Assembly: GCA_021404565.1 (NCBI GenBank)
Contig: JAAWWF010000010.1
Location: 157,581-221,580, forward strand
Source of the DNA: Roseivirga sp.
Lineage (GTDB): Bacteria > Bacteroidota > Bacteroidia > Cytophagales > Cyclobacteriaceae
Length of the DNA stretch: 64,000 bases
Reading direction: 5' to 3'
The notes beneath the pieces are model-generated. The model worked only from the letters and a program-made list of their open reading frames with translations. It ran no database searches and was not told the origin of the DNA. Both the position numbers and the translations under genes were made by a program. Numbering within the stretch: position 1 is the first letter of the stretch; each line of letters begins with the position of its first letter. Of the stretch, positions 7,797 to 17,630 are shown in pieces.

Positions 7797-8918
7797 TTAT
7801 ACCACTTCAGTTTTAGGGATGACAATGGTGGCTATGACCTCATCGGTGTTTGTATCATTTCTGAGCTCAAAGGCATAATCTTCAAACATATAAGAAAGCC
7901 GCTTTTGCACATTGCTAAGGCCTATCCCCTTGTTTTCATCCATTGCCCAATCAGCTGGTAAGGGGGTGCCATTGTTGCTCACCGTAAGTGTAAGTTTAGT
8001 TCCGGCAGCATGAGCTTTAACCTTGATCAGGGCGGCATTCAGGTTTTCCGTTACCCCGTACTTAAACGCATTTTCAATAATGGGCTGCAGGATTAAACTG
8101 GGTACCCCACAGCTTTTAAGGGCCTCCGGTATATCCAATTCTACGGTCAGTCTGTCGCTAAAACGTTCTTTCTCGATCTCCAGGTATTTGGTGATCACCA
8201 TCAGCTCTTGTTCCAAAGTTATCATCTCGGTGGCTTCCATTTGCAGGCTGGTTCTGAGCAGGTCGCTCAGAGAGGAGATCATGGCTGTAGCCTTTTCTTC
8301 TTTTTTGGCCCTTACCATCATAGAAATAGTATTGAGGGCATTGAACAGAAAATGTGGATTAAGCTGAGCCTGCAGCGCATCGAGTTTTGATTTTGATAGT
8401 TGCGACTGGAGATCAAGACTTCTGAGTTTTTCGTTCCGATGCTTTTCATAGTAGTCAAGGGCGGCAATCATGCTTACAAAGAAAAAGCCCTGTCCCATGG
8501 CAATGAATGAAAATGGAAAGAAGAATTTCATCTGCTCGGACAGCAGTGTCCAATAAGGCCTTTGTTCTTTAAAGCCAAACAAGAACTCATATATGGTCAG
8601 ATACAAAAAGTGTTGTACCAATGACTGTAAGAACCCAGCTGCCACCACGAGTAAAAGTACCCTTAGCCAGGCTTTGATGCCCGATACAGGTCTGATACGC
8701 ATATAGGCTTTGTAAAGAAAAACCAGCGCTACCGCCCATAAAGCATAGTTAATGACAGAATCGGTAATGCGAATATCCCACTGGACACCATCGTTTTTAC
8801 CTGTTATGAAATATGACCAGGACCTGGCCATTTCAAACAAAATCTGCAATACCAAAAAAGCCGCGAACACCTTCCAGTATTTCTTAAAGAACTGCCTTGT
8901 CTGATCTCGCCTTTCCAT
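7797..8918 (-). CDS. LytS-type sensor histidine kinase
   Basis: A 373-residue kinase. The N-terminal 150 residues carry about four membrane helices with no extracytoplasmic sensor domain. A coiled coil follows, then the His_kinase domain with the phosphoacceptor His in NPHFLFNALNTI, and an HATPase domain with the N-box PIIENAFKYGV and a GIGLSNVQKRL glycine box. It is the third gene of a minus-strand operon (two esterase-like genes, kinase, regulator) with gaps of 34, 53 and 1 bases. Confidence 0.92.
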   Translation of the reverse strand: MERRDQTRQFFKKYWKVFAAFLVLQILFEMARSWSYFITGKNDGVQWDIRITDSVINYALWAVALVFLYKAYMRIRPVSGIKAWLRVLLLVVAAGFLQSLVQHFLYLTIYEFLFGFKEQRPYWTLLSEQMKFFFPFSFIAMGQGFFFVSMIAALDYYEKHRNEKLRSLDLQSQLSKSKLDALQAQLNPHFLFNALNTISMMVRAKKEEKATAMISSLSDLLRTSLQMEATEMITLEQELMVITKYLEIEKERFSDRLTVELDIPEALKSCGVPSLILQPIIENAFKYGVTENLNAALIKVKAHAAGTKLTLTVSNNGTPLPADWAMDENKGIGLSNVQKRLSYMFEDYAFELRNDTNTDEVIATIVIPKTEVV

Positions 8919-8971
8919 ATATTACTGCTAAAATAGGGGGAAATCTTCTTTCCAGCCTTTTGCCTGGTCTG

Positions 8972-10258
8972 CTACTTCAGTTGCGCAAGCTTTTTTTCTA
9001 TTGCCTCGCGCCTTTCATCCCCCTGAGCAATAGCCAGCACAATGGCTTTCTTATATGCCTTCTTTGCCTTTGCGCTGTTATTCATGGTACTGTAAGCCTC
9101 GGCCAAGGCTATATGCACAGTCACTGAGTTTGGGTAAAACTGGTTAACTCTATCATAAATACGGATAGCTTTTTCTGGTTTATCGTGCTTAAGGTAGAAG
9201 GCAGCAAAGCCCAGCACCCTGTTGAGATTTACACCTTCAAAGTTTTCGCCAAAGATAGTCATCAAGTCCTCAAACAGTGAAAAGTCATCTGCTCTTTCGG
9301 CCATTCTCATCAGAGAAATAAGTCCGGGAGGTTTGGAGGTACCACCATATTCGATGGCACGCTCAACATAGTGCTTTTTCATGGCCGGAAGCCCTCCTTT
9401 TGACTCAAAGTCTTCGAGGTCCTTATATTCAAGCTGATCTGCTCTATAGGCTGCATATACGGTCTTCAGACCTGCTTGCCAGAGTCTGTAAACAGAGATT
9501 TCAATAAACTTTTCATAATCCGGCTCAATCGGATTGAATTTCCATTCGAGGCTTGCCGGAGCCTTTTTCCTTAGCAAAGAATCGAGGCTCAAAGCAGCAG
9601 TCGTAACCGTACGCTCATTATTAAGTACACCAAAGTACAGGTGCTTTTTGGTTTCGGGATGAACAAAGGCCAGTTCTACCAAAGCCTGAAAATCTATCAG
9701 GCTTATATCATAACCTCCCAGATAAGGGCTGGCTGGTATATAGTTTTGAAACAGATAAGGCCGCCTGGAAAGTGCATGAAAGATAAAGCCCGAGGTATAA
9801 TGCCAGCCCATCGCGGTTCGGTCCGGGTGAGTTCTGTAATTTTGCTCAACGAATGGAAAGATATCAGCTTCCATAAAATCAAGAAACTGATCAGCCCCCT
9901 CAGAACCAAAGGCAAAGTAGGCATTGGACTCATTGGAAATTCCCACAATGATTACCTCAGGCATATTGCCAAACTCCATCAACCGTTGTAAGCCACCTAC
10001 CGCAAATTTGAAATAGAAATCTCCATGCAGAGAGTACACCACCGGATAAGCATCGTCAGTCTGTTCGTATGAGGGAGGCAATGACACCTGTACCTGCCAG
10101 CTTCCAGCCAGCCTATCAGTCTCAAAGGTATAGGTTTTAGCTATGGACAGGTCCTCACCCCTACGATCTACCAGGGATGAAGATTCACCCTGAGCAAGTC
10201 CTTGGCTGACTGTCAGGCAGAGCAGAAGAAAGCTTGTTAAAAAAGAAAGTCTTTTCAT
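8972..10258 (-). CDS. Secreted esterase-like protein with degenerate nucleophile elbow and C-terminal TPRs
   Basis: The start at 10258 (MKRLSFLTSF) gives a standard signal peptide ending near GLAQG; an ATG two codons upstream is equally usable. The first 250 residues resemble the IroE/Fes-type putative esterase fold (VVYSLHGDFYF, then EVIIVGISNE). At the nucleophile elbow, where the family has G-x-S-x-G, this protein reads AMGWHYTSG, so the catalytic serine appears replaced and the enzyme may be inactive. The C-terminal 130 residues contain TPR-like helices. Its upstream neighbour is a related protein with an intact GVSGS elbow, suggesting an active/inactive pair. Confidence 0.8.
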   Translation of the reverse strand: MKRLSFLTSFLLLCLTVSQGLAQGESSSLVDRRGEDLSIAKTYTFETDRLAGSWQVQVSLPPSYEQTDDAYPVVYSLHGDFYFKFAVGGLQRLMEFGNMPEVIIVGISNESNAYFAFGSEGADQFLDFMEADIFPFVEQNYRTHPDRTAMGWHYTSGFIFHALSRRPYLFQNYIPASPYLGGYDISLIDFQALVELAFVHPETKKHLYFGVLNNERTVTTAALSLDSLLRKKAPASLEWKFNPIEPDYEKFIEISVYRLWQAGLKTVYAAYRADQLEYKDLEDFESKGGLPAMKKHYVERAIEYGGTSKPPGLISLMRMAERADDFSLFEDLMTIFGENFEGVNLNRVLGFAAFYLKHDKPEKAIRIYDRVNQFYPNSVTVHIALAEAYSTMNNSAKAKKAYKKAIVLAIAQGDERREAIEKKLAQLK

Positions 10259-10297
10259 GTTCAATTGGGATTGGTGATAGAGTAAGTAGACAGCATG

Positions 10298-11911
10298 CTA
10301 CCAATACTCCTCTATATAGTGAATTTTATTTCCTCTGAACTTAATGAGAGTCATGGTAGTCTTGTCATCTCCCACATATTGTTGTTCAACCACTACCGCA
10401 TTGAGGCCATAAATCGTTTGAAGTGTTTTTCTTTCCCTGTTATCGTCATAGCCTCCTTTCGAGAGGTACCCCACGGTATTGTTATACAGCAGTTCGCGGG
10501 AATAGATACCTCCGTATTTTGGGTGATTGTACTCAAAATCGGCAGTGTAGAAGTCAAAAAGGGCATTGGCGTCTTCCACGGTTGAGCCTTTTCGAAATAC
10601 GTTGTTCTGAGCAGCTGTATATCGTTCAAAAATATCCTCCAGTACTTCCTTCGGTACAGTCACCTCTTCTTCGGTAGCAGGTTCTGCATCGGCCTGACTT
10701 AGTAACTCAGCTTTTTCCCTGGCCTCCGCGGCCCTTTCCGCCTGGCCATCAGCCTCCAGTGCACCGGCCAGACTCGTCCATGCCGCTACTAACCTTGGCC
10801 GGTAGGCAACTCTCCTCTCAAATACCTTTACAGCCTCCTTAACACGGCCATCCTGCCGCAACTTACGCCCTATAAACCTCAGACAGTTCACACTGTTCCA
10901 TCGTTCGGCCTTGGGCAGTATCGGAAAACCATAAATCTCTGACAGATTTTGGTGGTATGCGTCAATATTGTCCATAGCATCTCCCGGTTCTTTGATCATA
11001 TCACGAAATTTGGGAGACCAAATGTCATGGGGAAATACCATTTCCAGTGCCGACAAGAGGCCCTTCAAAACAGAATCATAATGTCCTTCCTGCGGTATAA
11101 CTTCTACCTTCAATTTGAAATTTTCGGAAGTATAAGGGCTCAATCTGTTTTTCAGAGCATCAAGATTTCTTTGGTAAGCGCCACCATGTGTATCCTTCAA
11201 AACATCATCCTCTGCCACACTTACATATAGCTGTCCTTTGCTATCTGGCGCAGCTTTCATGCGCTCTTCAAATGCATCGACAAATGTTTTACCCTGCTCA
11301 TAACCCATACCGATCATATCAGCGGATGCATACAAGAATTGTGCATCAAAAAGGTCTGGCATCTTAGCAAAGCTGTGGAGGGAGAAAAGGCTGCTTCCGG
11401 AAACGCCCATGATCATATGATAGTCTGCAGCCCGAAAATTCTCTTTCAGATAGGGAAAGAGCTCTTCTCTCAGGTGCCTCTCAAATTTTTCAGGATCAGC
11501 TCCATAGTCGAGATAGTCTCGTGCGGACCACATACCATTGGAATGGACATGCGGTGCGTAAATAGTAGCGTTATGGAAGCTGATCACAATGGTTTCGGGC
11601 ATCCGGCTCACAGAGCTCATATGTCTGACCATACCACCTACAGCCGAGAAAAACTGATCACCATGGCTGCCATCAATAAAAAGTACAGGATACACATGAT
11701 CATCTGAGGCTTCATAAAAGCTTTCGGGAATCAAAATGTTCATGTCGCGGGTCTCGCCCAGAATTTCGGAGCGAAATGCGATGCGCTGTCCAAATTCAAT
11801 TGGCCTGGAGGATAGCGTGGTGAGGCCAGGATCTGCTTCGGTTTGTCCTGACAGTAGCTGAGGAGCGAGTGTAAGCAGGAAGAGAAAACTAAGAATGCTG
11901 TGTGCTTTCAT
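10298..11911 (-). CDS. Secreted esterase fused to TPR and NTF2-like domains
   Basis: A 537-residue protein with an N-terminal signal peptide (MKAHSILSFLFLLTLAPQLL). Residues of about 30-290 form an esterase-D/IroE-type alpha/beta hydrolase with the nucleophile elbow IMGVSGSS and a downstream GHYDSVLKG likely holding the catalytic His. TPR-like helices follow at about 350-400. The last 110 residues (AAQNNVFRKG to IHYIEEYW) look like a SnoaL/NTF2-like domain of unknown role. It is the first gene of the operon that continues into the second esterase-like protein and the LytS/LytTR pair, so that pair may respond to its activity. Confidence 0.82.
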   Translation of the reverse strand: MKAHSILSFLFLLTLAPQLLSGQTEADPGLTTLSSRPIEFGQRIAFRSEILGETRDMNILIPESFYEASDDHVYPVLFIDGSHGDQFFSAVGGMVRHMSSVSRMPETIVISFHNATIYAPHVHSNGMWSARDYLDYGADPEKFERHLREELFPYLKENFRAADYHMIMGVSGSSLFSLHSFAKMPDLFDAQFLYASADMIGMGYEQGKTFVDAFEERMKAAPDSKGQLYVSVAEDDVLKDTHGGAYQRNLDALKNRLSPYTSENFKLKVEVIPQEGHYDSVLKGLLSALEMVFPHDIWSPKFRDMIKEPGDAMDNIDAYHQNLSEIYGFPILPKAERWNSVNCLRFIGRKLRQDGRVKEAVKVFERRVAYRPRLVAAWTSLAGALEADGQAERAAEAREKAELLSQADAEPATEEEVTVPKEVLEDIFERYTAAQNNVFRKGSTVEDANALFDFYTADFEYNHPKYGGIYSRELLYNNTVGYLSKGGYDDNRERKTLQTIYGLNAVVVEQQYVGDDKTTMTLIKFRGNKIHYIEEYW

Positions 11912-12093
11912 ATGTATAGCTAAAAGATGTCAGCATGAAAGTAAGTCAGCCGCAGGCAACCGACAGGTGAAATGCAGGAGCCCTACCAGATTTTGCAGCA
12001 TCAGTGTCTGAGACTGCAGACAACGATATGATGTCTAAACCGGTCGAAATTATTAAATTGACCTGGGTACCATCCCTTACCAACCTTAGTAAC

Positions 12094-13026
12094 ATGAACA
12101 AGCATCTTCTTTTATTACTGCTCTCCTCCTCGCTCTTAATCTCCTGCATGACTGAAAAAAAGGAAGCCACTGAAAGCGAACCCCACAAAGATTATGAAGC
12201 CATTTCCCTATTGGGAGATACCCTGAGGTCAAATCCACCGAGTGCAACAGCCGTTGCCAAATTCGAAGAACGTAAGGCAAACTATGAGGCAGACCCTTCC
12301 GCTGATAACTGGATCTGGTATGGTAGATTTATCGCTTATCAGGGCAAGTATAACGAAGCTATTGAGGTGTATACTGAGGGCATAGAAAAGTTTCCGCAAG
12401 ATGCTCGTTTTTATCGCCACCGTGGCCACAGGTACATCTCTATCAGGGAGTTTGATAAAGCGATTGCTGACTTTACCAAAGCTGCCTCCCTGAGAGAAGG
12501 CATGGAAAATGAAATTGAGCCGGATGGTGCACCCAACGCACAAAACATACCTGTGAGTTCTCTTCATGGCAACATCTACTACCACCTGGGACTGGCTCAC
12601 TACCTCAAGGGAGAACTAGAACCCGCTCTGGCGGCTTATCAAAGTGCCATAGCAGCTTCACGCATGGACGACAATGTGGTATCGGGTACCCACTGGGTAT
12701 ATATGATTCTTCGCAAAATGGGCAGAGAAGAAGAAGCCATCAAGGCCCTTGAACCCATTCATAAGGAGATGGAGATCATAGAAAATTTCGCCTATCATGA
12801 GCTTAGTCTCTTTTATAAGGGAGAGCTATCTATGGAAGAACTCACCAAATCCGGGGAGGGTACACTTAGCAGTAACGATGCTGTAAACTACGGCATTGGC
12901 AACTGGTACCTGTACAATGGAGATCAGGCCAGGGCCAAAGAGGTTTATGAAACGATTCTGGCTAAAAAGGGTTGGGCATCTTTTGGGTACATTGCCGCTG
13001 AGGCTGACTTACATAGTCTGGAATAA
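12094..13026 (+). CDS. TPR-repeat lipoprotein
   Basis: The start at 12094 gives MNKHLLLLLL and a lipobox LLISC (Cys near 18); a longer frame from 12004 lacks a signal in the right place. The mature protein has several TPR units, for example YQGKYNEAIEVYTEGIEKFP, then REFDKAIADFTKAASL and GELEPALAAYQSAIAAS. TPR proteins act as binding scaffolds; here probably on a membrane face exposed to the periplasm. It is divergent from the esterase operon and shares its upstream region. Confidence 0.85.
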   Translation: MNKHLLLLLLSSSLLISCMTEKKEATESEPHKDYEAISLLGDTLRSNPPSATAVAKFEERKANYEADPSADNWIWYGRFIAYQGKYNEAIEVYTEGIEKFPQDARFYRHRGHRYISIREFDKAIADFTKAASLREGMENEIEPDGAPNAQNIPVSSLHGNIYYHLGLAHYLKGELEPALAAYQSAIAASRMDDNVVSGTHWVYMILRKMGREEEAIKALEPIHKEMEIIENFAYHELSLFYKGELSMEELTKSGEGTLSSNDAVNYGIGNWYLYNGDQARAKEVYETILAKKGWASFGYIAAEADLHSLE

Positions 13027-13292
13027 CCATCTGACAGAAGTACTTCCTGCATAAATTCCATTTTTCAATCCATGCTGATTTTAAGTCGCGGATATATCTC
13101 ATGAGCGAAACAAGATCATGTAGTAACACATTGTGTATTAACAGACATTTTTCAATAACAATGACTAATATGAAAATATAATAAATATATTTTTCTCAGA
13201 TTATTATTGATTTTTTCTACAAAAAATGATGACCCATAGGTTATTTAGGCAACTAATACATAAACCTATGTTTTACCTTAATCAAAATCATT

Positions 13293-14267
13293 ATGAGAAA
13301 ATTTACACTATTGTTTTCACTGGCCGCGATGATGCTCGTGACCATCGATGCACAATCACAGGACCATTGGTGCTGGAGTTGTAACCCTGCCACTAACGGC
13401 TATGTAAGAATCGGCACAAATGCCCCTTTTACCACAAAACAGCTCTATGTTAGAGCCAATAACAGCGATCATGTAGCACTTTTCGAAAACATCAGCCAAT
13501 TCGGAAATGGTATGATTGTGAGTGCCGCGAATGACCCACTGAGGGTTGGAGGGCTCAACAATCATTCCGGTGGATTTTTAATTGTAAAAGGAAATGGTGT
13601 TACTGCTCTGGGACATAACCCGTCTACCAATTACTACAGACTGAATGTAAGTGGATATGCTGCATCCGGTGGTTGGTATACCCTGTCAGACAGACGTTTA
13701 AAGAAGGAAATTCATGAAGATTTCTCGCATCATAACAAGCTGTATGGCATCAAGACCTATGATTACAAGTATAAGGACGATGCTACCAACAAAATGCAAT
13801 TTGGTGTAATGGCCCAGGAGATAAAAGACATCTACCCTAATTTGGTTGCAGGTAATGATGAAGATGGCTATGCCGTCAACTATACTGCCATGATCCCTCT
13901 GTTAATCAGAGCGGTTCAGGATCAGAAACAAACCATTGACAATCTACAGGACGAATTGGCACAGTTGAAGTCTAAAATCACTGAGAATAATGAACTCGCA
14001 GAAGCACTGGGCATAGAAGGAGAAAGGATGACCATTTTCCCGAATCCGTCCAGCAGAGTAGCCAACATTACATTGAAAGGAAATACCCGAGGCAATATCA
14101 GCCTGGAAGTAGTTAACCTGAATGGGGAAGTAGTGCAACGTATTGCCGGAAACGGATCCAAGTCTGCCGAAATCAATACTTCAGATATGCTCAAAGGAGT
14201 CTACTTTGTCAGATACCTTCGTGATGGCAAGGTGGTTGAAACCAAAAGGCTGTTAATTGAGAAATAG
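13293..14267 (+). CDS. T9SS-exported protein with S74 intramolecular chaperone domain
   Basis: A 324-residue protein with a signal peptide (MRKFTLLFSLAAMM). Residues of about 125-220 form a Peptidase_S74/endosialidase-type intramolecular chaperone domain: SDRRLKKEI supplies the Ser and Lys of the self-cleavage dyad, followed by FGVMAQEIKDIYPNLV. A coiled-coil heptad region (about 210-240) follows. The last 75 residues are a type IX secretion sorting domain (IFPNPSSRVANITL, then GVYFVRYLRDGK). It should trimerise, self-cleave and be exported to the cell surface or medium. A hairpin terminator follows. The spacing suggests a single-gene unit. Confidence 0.9.
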   Translation: MRKFTLLFSLAAMMLVTIDAQSQDHWCWSCNPATNGYVRIGTNAPFTTKQLYVRANNSDHVALFENISQFGNGMIVSAANDPLRVGGLNNHSGGFLIVKGNGVTALGHNPSTNYYRLNVSGYAASGGWYTLSDRRLKKEIHEDFSHHNKLYGIKTYDYKYKDDATNKMQFGVMAQEIKDIYPNLVAGNDEDGYAVNYTAMIPLLIRAVQDQKQTIDNLQDELAQLKSKITENNELAEALGIEGERMTIFPNPSSRVANITLKGNTRGNISLEVVNLNGEVVQRIAGNGSKSAEINTSDMLKGVYFVRYLRDGKVVETKRLLIEK

Positions 14268-14290
14268 CTTTTAGATTGATTGAACAAACT

Positions 14291-14323
14291 AGGGTGCGGG
14301 CTATAAAGTCAGCACCTTTTTTT
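14291..14323 (+). terminator. Rho-independent terminator after the S74/T9SS gene
   Basis: GGTGC (14293-14297) pairs with GCACC (14312-14316) and is followed directly by seven T residues. It starts 24 bases after the stop codon. Confidence 0.8.
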
Positions 14324-14365
14324 CTCCCCTCCTCCCGAAACAAGACTTTTTGTCTTTTATCAAAA

Positions 14366-14416
14366 CCTCCATTTATATTTTTCGTAAATGGAGGCATTAT
14401 ATATTTTTCGCAAATG
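14366..14416 (+). promoter_or_regulatory. Palindrome and direct repeat upstream of padR-like gene
   Basis: CCTCCATTTA (14366-14375) and TAAATGGAGG (14385-14394) form a perfect 10-bp inverted repeat with a 9-nt spacer. Overlapping it, a 17-base direct repeat, TATATTTTTCG(T/C)AAATG, occurs at 14374-14390 and 14400-14416, 26 bp apart. The site ends 17 bases before the regulator's ATG, the usual place for an autoregulatory operator; the 26-bp spacing is not an exact multiple of a helical turn. Confidence 0.6.
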
Positions 14417-14433
14417 AATACAATATAAAAATC

Positions 14434-14760
14434 ATGAAAGGATCATATCTGGGGGAGTTTCAGGAAATTGTAATGCTCTCCATTCTGGCCTTGGGTGCTG
14501 AAGCTTATGGAATGAAGATTCAAAAGGAGATTGCTGAAAAATCCGGTCGCTCCATCAGCCGGGGAGCGCTACACAGTGCTCTCTCCCGACTTGAAGATAA
14601 GGGCTTTCTTTCATCGCGTCTTGGCGAGGCTACTAAAGTACGTGGAGGAAAAAGTAAAAAATACTATGAGGTAACCCAGCGTGGTCGTACCGCCCTGGAA
14701 GAAGCCGAAACCATCCGACAGACATTTCATAAGGCAATTCTGGGCTTCAAGCTCTTATAA
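14434..14760 (+). CDS. PadR-family transcriptional regulator
   Basis: A 108-residue winged-helix protein; the ATG at 14434 begins MKGSYLGEFQEIVMLSIL, matching the start of the second PadR copy at 63471-63809. The body shows the PadR pattern AYGMKIQKEIAEKSGRSIS, GALHSALSRLEDKGFL and GGKSKKYYEVTQRGR. The family usually represses an adjacent transporter or permease operon until a ligand binds. It lies two bases upstream of a large MacB-like permease gene, which it probably controls. Confidence 0.92.
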   Translation: MKGSYLGEFQEIVMLSILALGAEAYGMKIQKEIAEKSGRSISRGALHSALSRLEDKGFLSSRLGEATKVRGGKSKKYYEVTQRGRTALEEAETIRQTFHKAILGFKLL

Positions 14761-14762
14761 GC

Positions 14763-17450
14763 ATGGACCCATATCTGTTGATACCACGCTTTTATAAAGC
14801 CCTTTTTCGCAGGCTCTGCAGGCCGGATCTCTACCATGAACTGGCAGGAGACCTAGAAGAAGCCTTTGCAGAAAACTACGAGCAGCATGGCCTCAACAGC
14901 GCCAAAGCCACCTATAAAAAAGAGGTGCTTAAAATGCTACGTCCTTCTGTTATCAGACCATTTCATTTTTATCGATCAAACAACACATTCGACATGTTTA
15001 GTAACTACCTCAAGCTTTCTATTCGCAATCTCTGGAGAGATAAAGAGCATTCACTTGTCAGTATTATCGGCCTTGCAGCCGGAATCATTGCCAGTGTGCT
15101 CATCTTCCAGTACACCAATTTTGAAAGCAGCTATGATGCTATGCACGATGAGTCTGATGGCAGGATTTACCGCATGTCGCGCCAAACGGTGAGCATAGAA
15201 ACCGGTGAACAAATCAGTATCAATGCCACCAACTTTCATGGCTTTCACCCGACCGTGGCGGATGAATTGCCTGAGGTTGCCAGTTCTACCCAGCTGTTTC
15301 AGGCCAATGGGGTACTGACCTCAGACAACACCGGGCACAACGTACCTGACACTTACTTCTCCACCGGAGCGTTTTTCGATGTGTTCTCCTTTCCCCTCAT
15401 CTCGGGCAATAATCAGGACCTCGACCAACCGGGTACGGTTTTTATTTCCGAATCGGTAAGTCGAAGGATCTTTGGCAATGCAGACCCCATGGGACAGCTG
15501 ATTCATTACAATGACAACTTTTCAAATGTAGACGTTGAAGTGCAGGTAAAAGGCGTTTTTAAAGATTTTCCAGACAACTCACATATCAAAGCTGAAGTGC
15601 TGTTGTCTATGGCAGACCTCAACACCTTTGCCGACAATGGCTGGTTTGGCACGATGCGGCTGAATGAGGTCACCTGGCGCTGGGTGGGCTACCACACTTA
15701 TATCAAGGCTGTACGCGGAGCGGATAAAAAGGGACTGACTCGAAAGCTGAACACGTTTATTAACAAGTACCGGGCACATTACGATGAAGCTCAGGGTAGA
15801 AGACCAGTAATCATTCCCCACGAACTCAGCGAGCTTCATTTTGCAAAAGGCGTCAATGCTCAGCTGGAGCCCTCAAATGATGAAGGAACTATCACCATGT
15901 TCAAGTTCATAGGCGTGCTGATCATACTGATTGCCTGGATCAACTTTGTGAACCTGGCCACTGCCAGGGCGGTAAAACGCGCCAAGGAAGTAGGGGTGAG
16001 AAAAGCCTTGGGTGCCTTCAAAAAGCAGTTGATCGATCAATTCCTGATTGAAACCATTTTTATCAATACCCTGGCTCTGCTTCTGGCCATTGGTATTATC
16101 CTGATCATTATTCCCGCTTTCCACCAGTTTGTAGACGCTCCGGTTTTTGATTATTTCACTGATTTCCTCCCATTTTGGGGTATCTACCTTGGCGTATTTG
16201 TGGTAGGTGCGCTCATTTCAGGATTTTACCCCGCCTTGGTGCTCACACGCTTTGAGCCTATCAAGGTGCTTAGGGGCAATTTTCAGAATTCCAATAACAG
16301 CATCTGGTTGCGCAGAGTCCTGATGTTCCTGCAATTTGGCCTTGTACTCGTAATGCTCTCAGGCATTCTGGTCATCAAGTCACAGATTGGTTTTATGATG
16401 AATCAACAAATGGGTATGAACATCAATCAGACCCTTGTTGTCAATGCACCACCTACCTATATCAGAGACTCTACTTATACAAGCAAGATTGAAACGTATC
16501 GTGATGCCATTGAGCAGTTTCCTTCTATCAGAGCCACCAGCATTGCCGCCTCTGTACCCGGCATCAGAAACACCTTTGGCCAAACAATCTATCGCACTGA
16601 TCGTCCTTCAAACGAGTCAGAATTTCTTTACCTCAATGCCATAGATCCTCACTTTCTGTCTCTCTTTGAAATTGAACTGATTGCCGGTCGTCAATTCGAT
16701 GAGTCCCTGAAGGGCGATGGCAATGTCGTGCTGATTAATGAAGAATCGGTAAGGGCACTTGACTTTGAATCTCCGGAAGATGCTCTGGGTAAACGCCTTG
16801 TATACCCCACTGGTGAAAGAAGACAGATTGTGGGTGTTGTCAAAGATTTCAATCAGATGGGAATGAAATTCAAAGTTGACCCCATGGCCATGAACCTTGA
16901 TACAGCCCGAAGCAGTCCCTTCATCAACATTAAGATCAGCGCTACGAACGTATCAGAGACGGTCCGTCAGTTGGAGCGTACTTACAATGAGTTTTTTCCG
17001 AGTGCTCCTTTCGATAGCTTCTTTCTCGACCAGACCTTTAATCAGATTTACGAGGAGGATAGGAAGTTCAGCGCTATTCTGGAGTTTTTCGCTGTCATCG
17101 CAATTTTTATCTCCTGCCTGGGTATTTTTGGCCTCTCCTCCTTCCTTATCAATCAAAAGGTGAAGGAAGTGAGTATCAGGAAAGTGCTCGGGGCCAATCT
17201 CTCACAGGTCATCCGGGTTCTGACAAAAGAATATGTGCTGTTGGTAACCGCCTCTACGCTCATCTCCATCCCGGTCGCCTATCTGCTTACCAACAACTGG
17301 CTCGATACTTTTTTGATCAGGGTAAACCTTAACCCAATATGGTTTCTGGCTCCCATAGCTGGTCTGGTTTTTATTCTGATGACCACCGTGGGACGAAAAA
17401 CATGGAAAGCCGTTATGGTGAACCCAGCCAAAACACTGAAAGACGAGTAG
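14763..17450 (+). CDS. MacB/FtsX-type ABC transporter permease with N-terminal prefix domain
   Basis: An 895-residue membrane protein. The first 75 residues are a soluble helical prefix domain (LYHELAGDLEEAFAENYEQHG). Then come two MacB-like halves, each with a large periplasmic loop and FtsX-type helices: RNLWRDKEHSLVSIIGLAAG (helix 1), the VGVRKALGAFKKQ and VSIRKVLGANLSQ coupling motifs at about 415 and 800, and a final TMS block. No ATPase domain is present and none is adjacent, so the ATPase partner must be encoded elsewhere. A paralogue with the same PadR neighbour is at 60865-63474. It ends before a hairpin terminator. Confidence 0.9.
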   Translation: MDPYLLIPRFYKALFRRLCRPDLYHELAGDLEEAFAENYEQHGLNSAKATYKKEVLKMLRPSVIRPFHFYRSNNTFDMFSNYLKLSIRNLWRDKEHSLVSIIGLAAGIIASVLIFQYTNFESSYDAMHDESDGRIYRMSRQTVSIETGEQISINATNFHGFHPTVADELPEVASSTQLFQANGVLTSDNTGHNVPDTYFSTGAFFDVFSFPLISGNNQDLDQPGTVFISESVSRRIFGNADPMGQLIHYNDNFSNVDVEVQVKGVFKDFPDNSHIKAEVLLSMADLNTFADNGWFGTMRLNEVTWRWVGYHTYIKAVRGADKKGLTRKLNTFINKYRAHYDEAQGRRPVIIPHELSELHFAKGVNAQLEPSNDEGTITMFKFIGVLIILIAWINFVNLATARAVKRAKEVGVRKALGAFKKQLIDQFLIETIFINTLALLLAIGIILIIIPAFHQFVDAPVFDYFTDFLPFWGIYLGVFVVGALISGFYPALVLTRFEPIKVLRGNFQNSNNSIWLRRVLMFLQFGLVLVMLSGILVIKSQIGFMMNQQMGMNINQTLVVNAPPTYIRDSTYTSKIETYRDAIEQFPSIRATSIAASVPGIRNTFGQTIYRTDRPSNESEFLYLNAIDPHFLSLFEIELIAGRQFDESLKGDGNVVLINEESVRALDFESPEDALGKRLVYPTGERRQIVGVVKDFNQMGMKFKVDPMAMNLDTARSSPFINIKISATNVSETVRQLERTYNEFFPSAPFDSFFLDQTFNQIYEEDRKFSAILEFFAVIAIFISCLGIFGLSSFLINQKVKEVSIRKVLGANLSQVIRVLTKEYVLLVTASTLISIPVAYLLTNNWLDTFLIRVNLNPIWFLAPIAGLVFILMTTVGRKTWKAVMVNPAKTLKDE

Positions 17451-17510
17451 AATCAGAAAAGAAAAAATGTAACAACATATAGGGCTCTGACTTGCCAAAT
17501 CACAGCTATC

Positions 17511-17537
17511 TCCGGTAAAAAGGCCTTACCGGGTTTT
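17511..17537 (+). terminator. Hairpin terminator after the MacB-like permease
   Basis: CCGGTAA (17512-17518) pairs with TTACCGG (17526-17532), followed by GTTTTA. It lies about 60 bases past the permease stop and before the purL promoter. Confidence 0.65.
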
Positions 17538-17630
17538 AGCCGATAGCCGGGCTCTCAAAAGCCCTCTTAGCTGATACTGATTCCTGTTATAAGTCAACAG
17601 GTTAAAGGCAGCTTAAACGGAATCTTTTGC

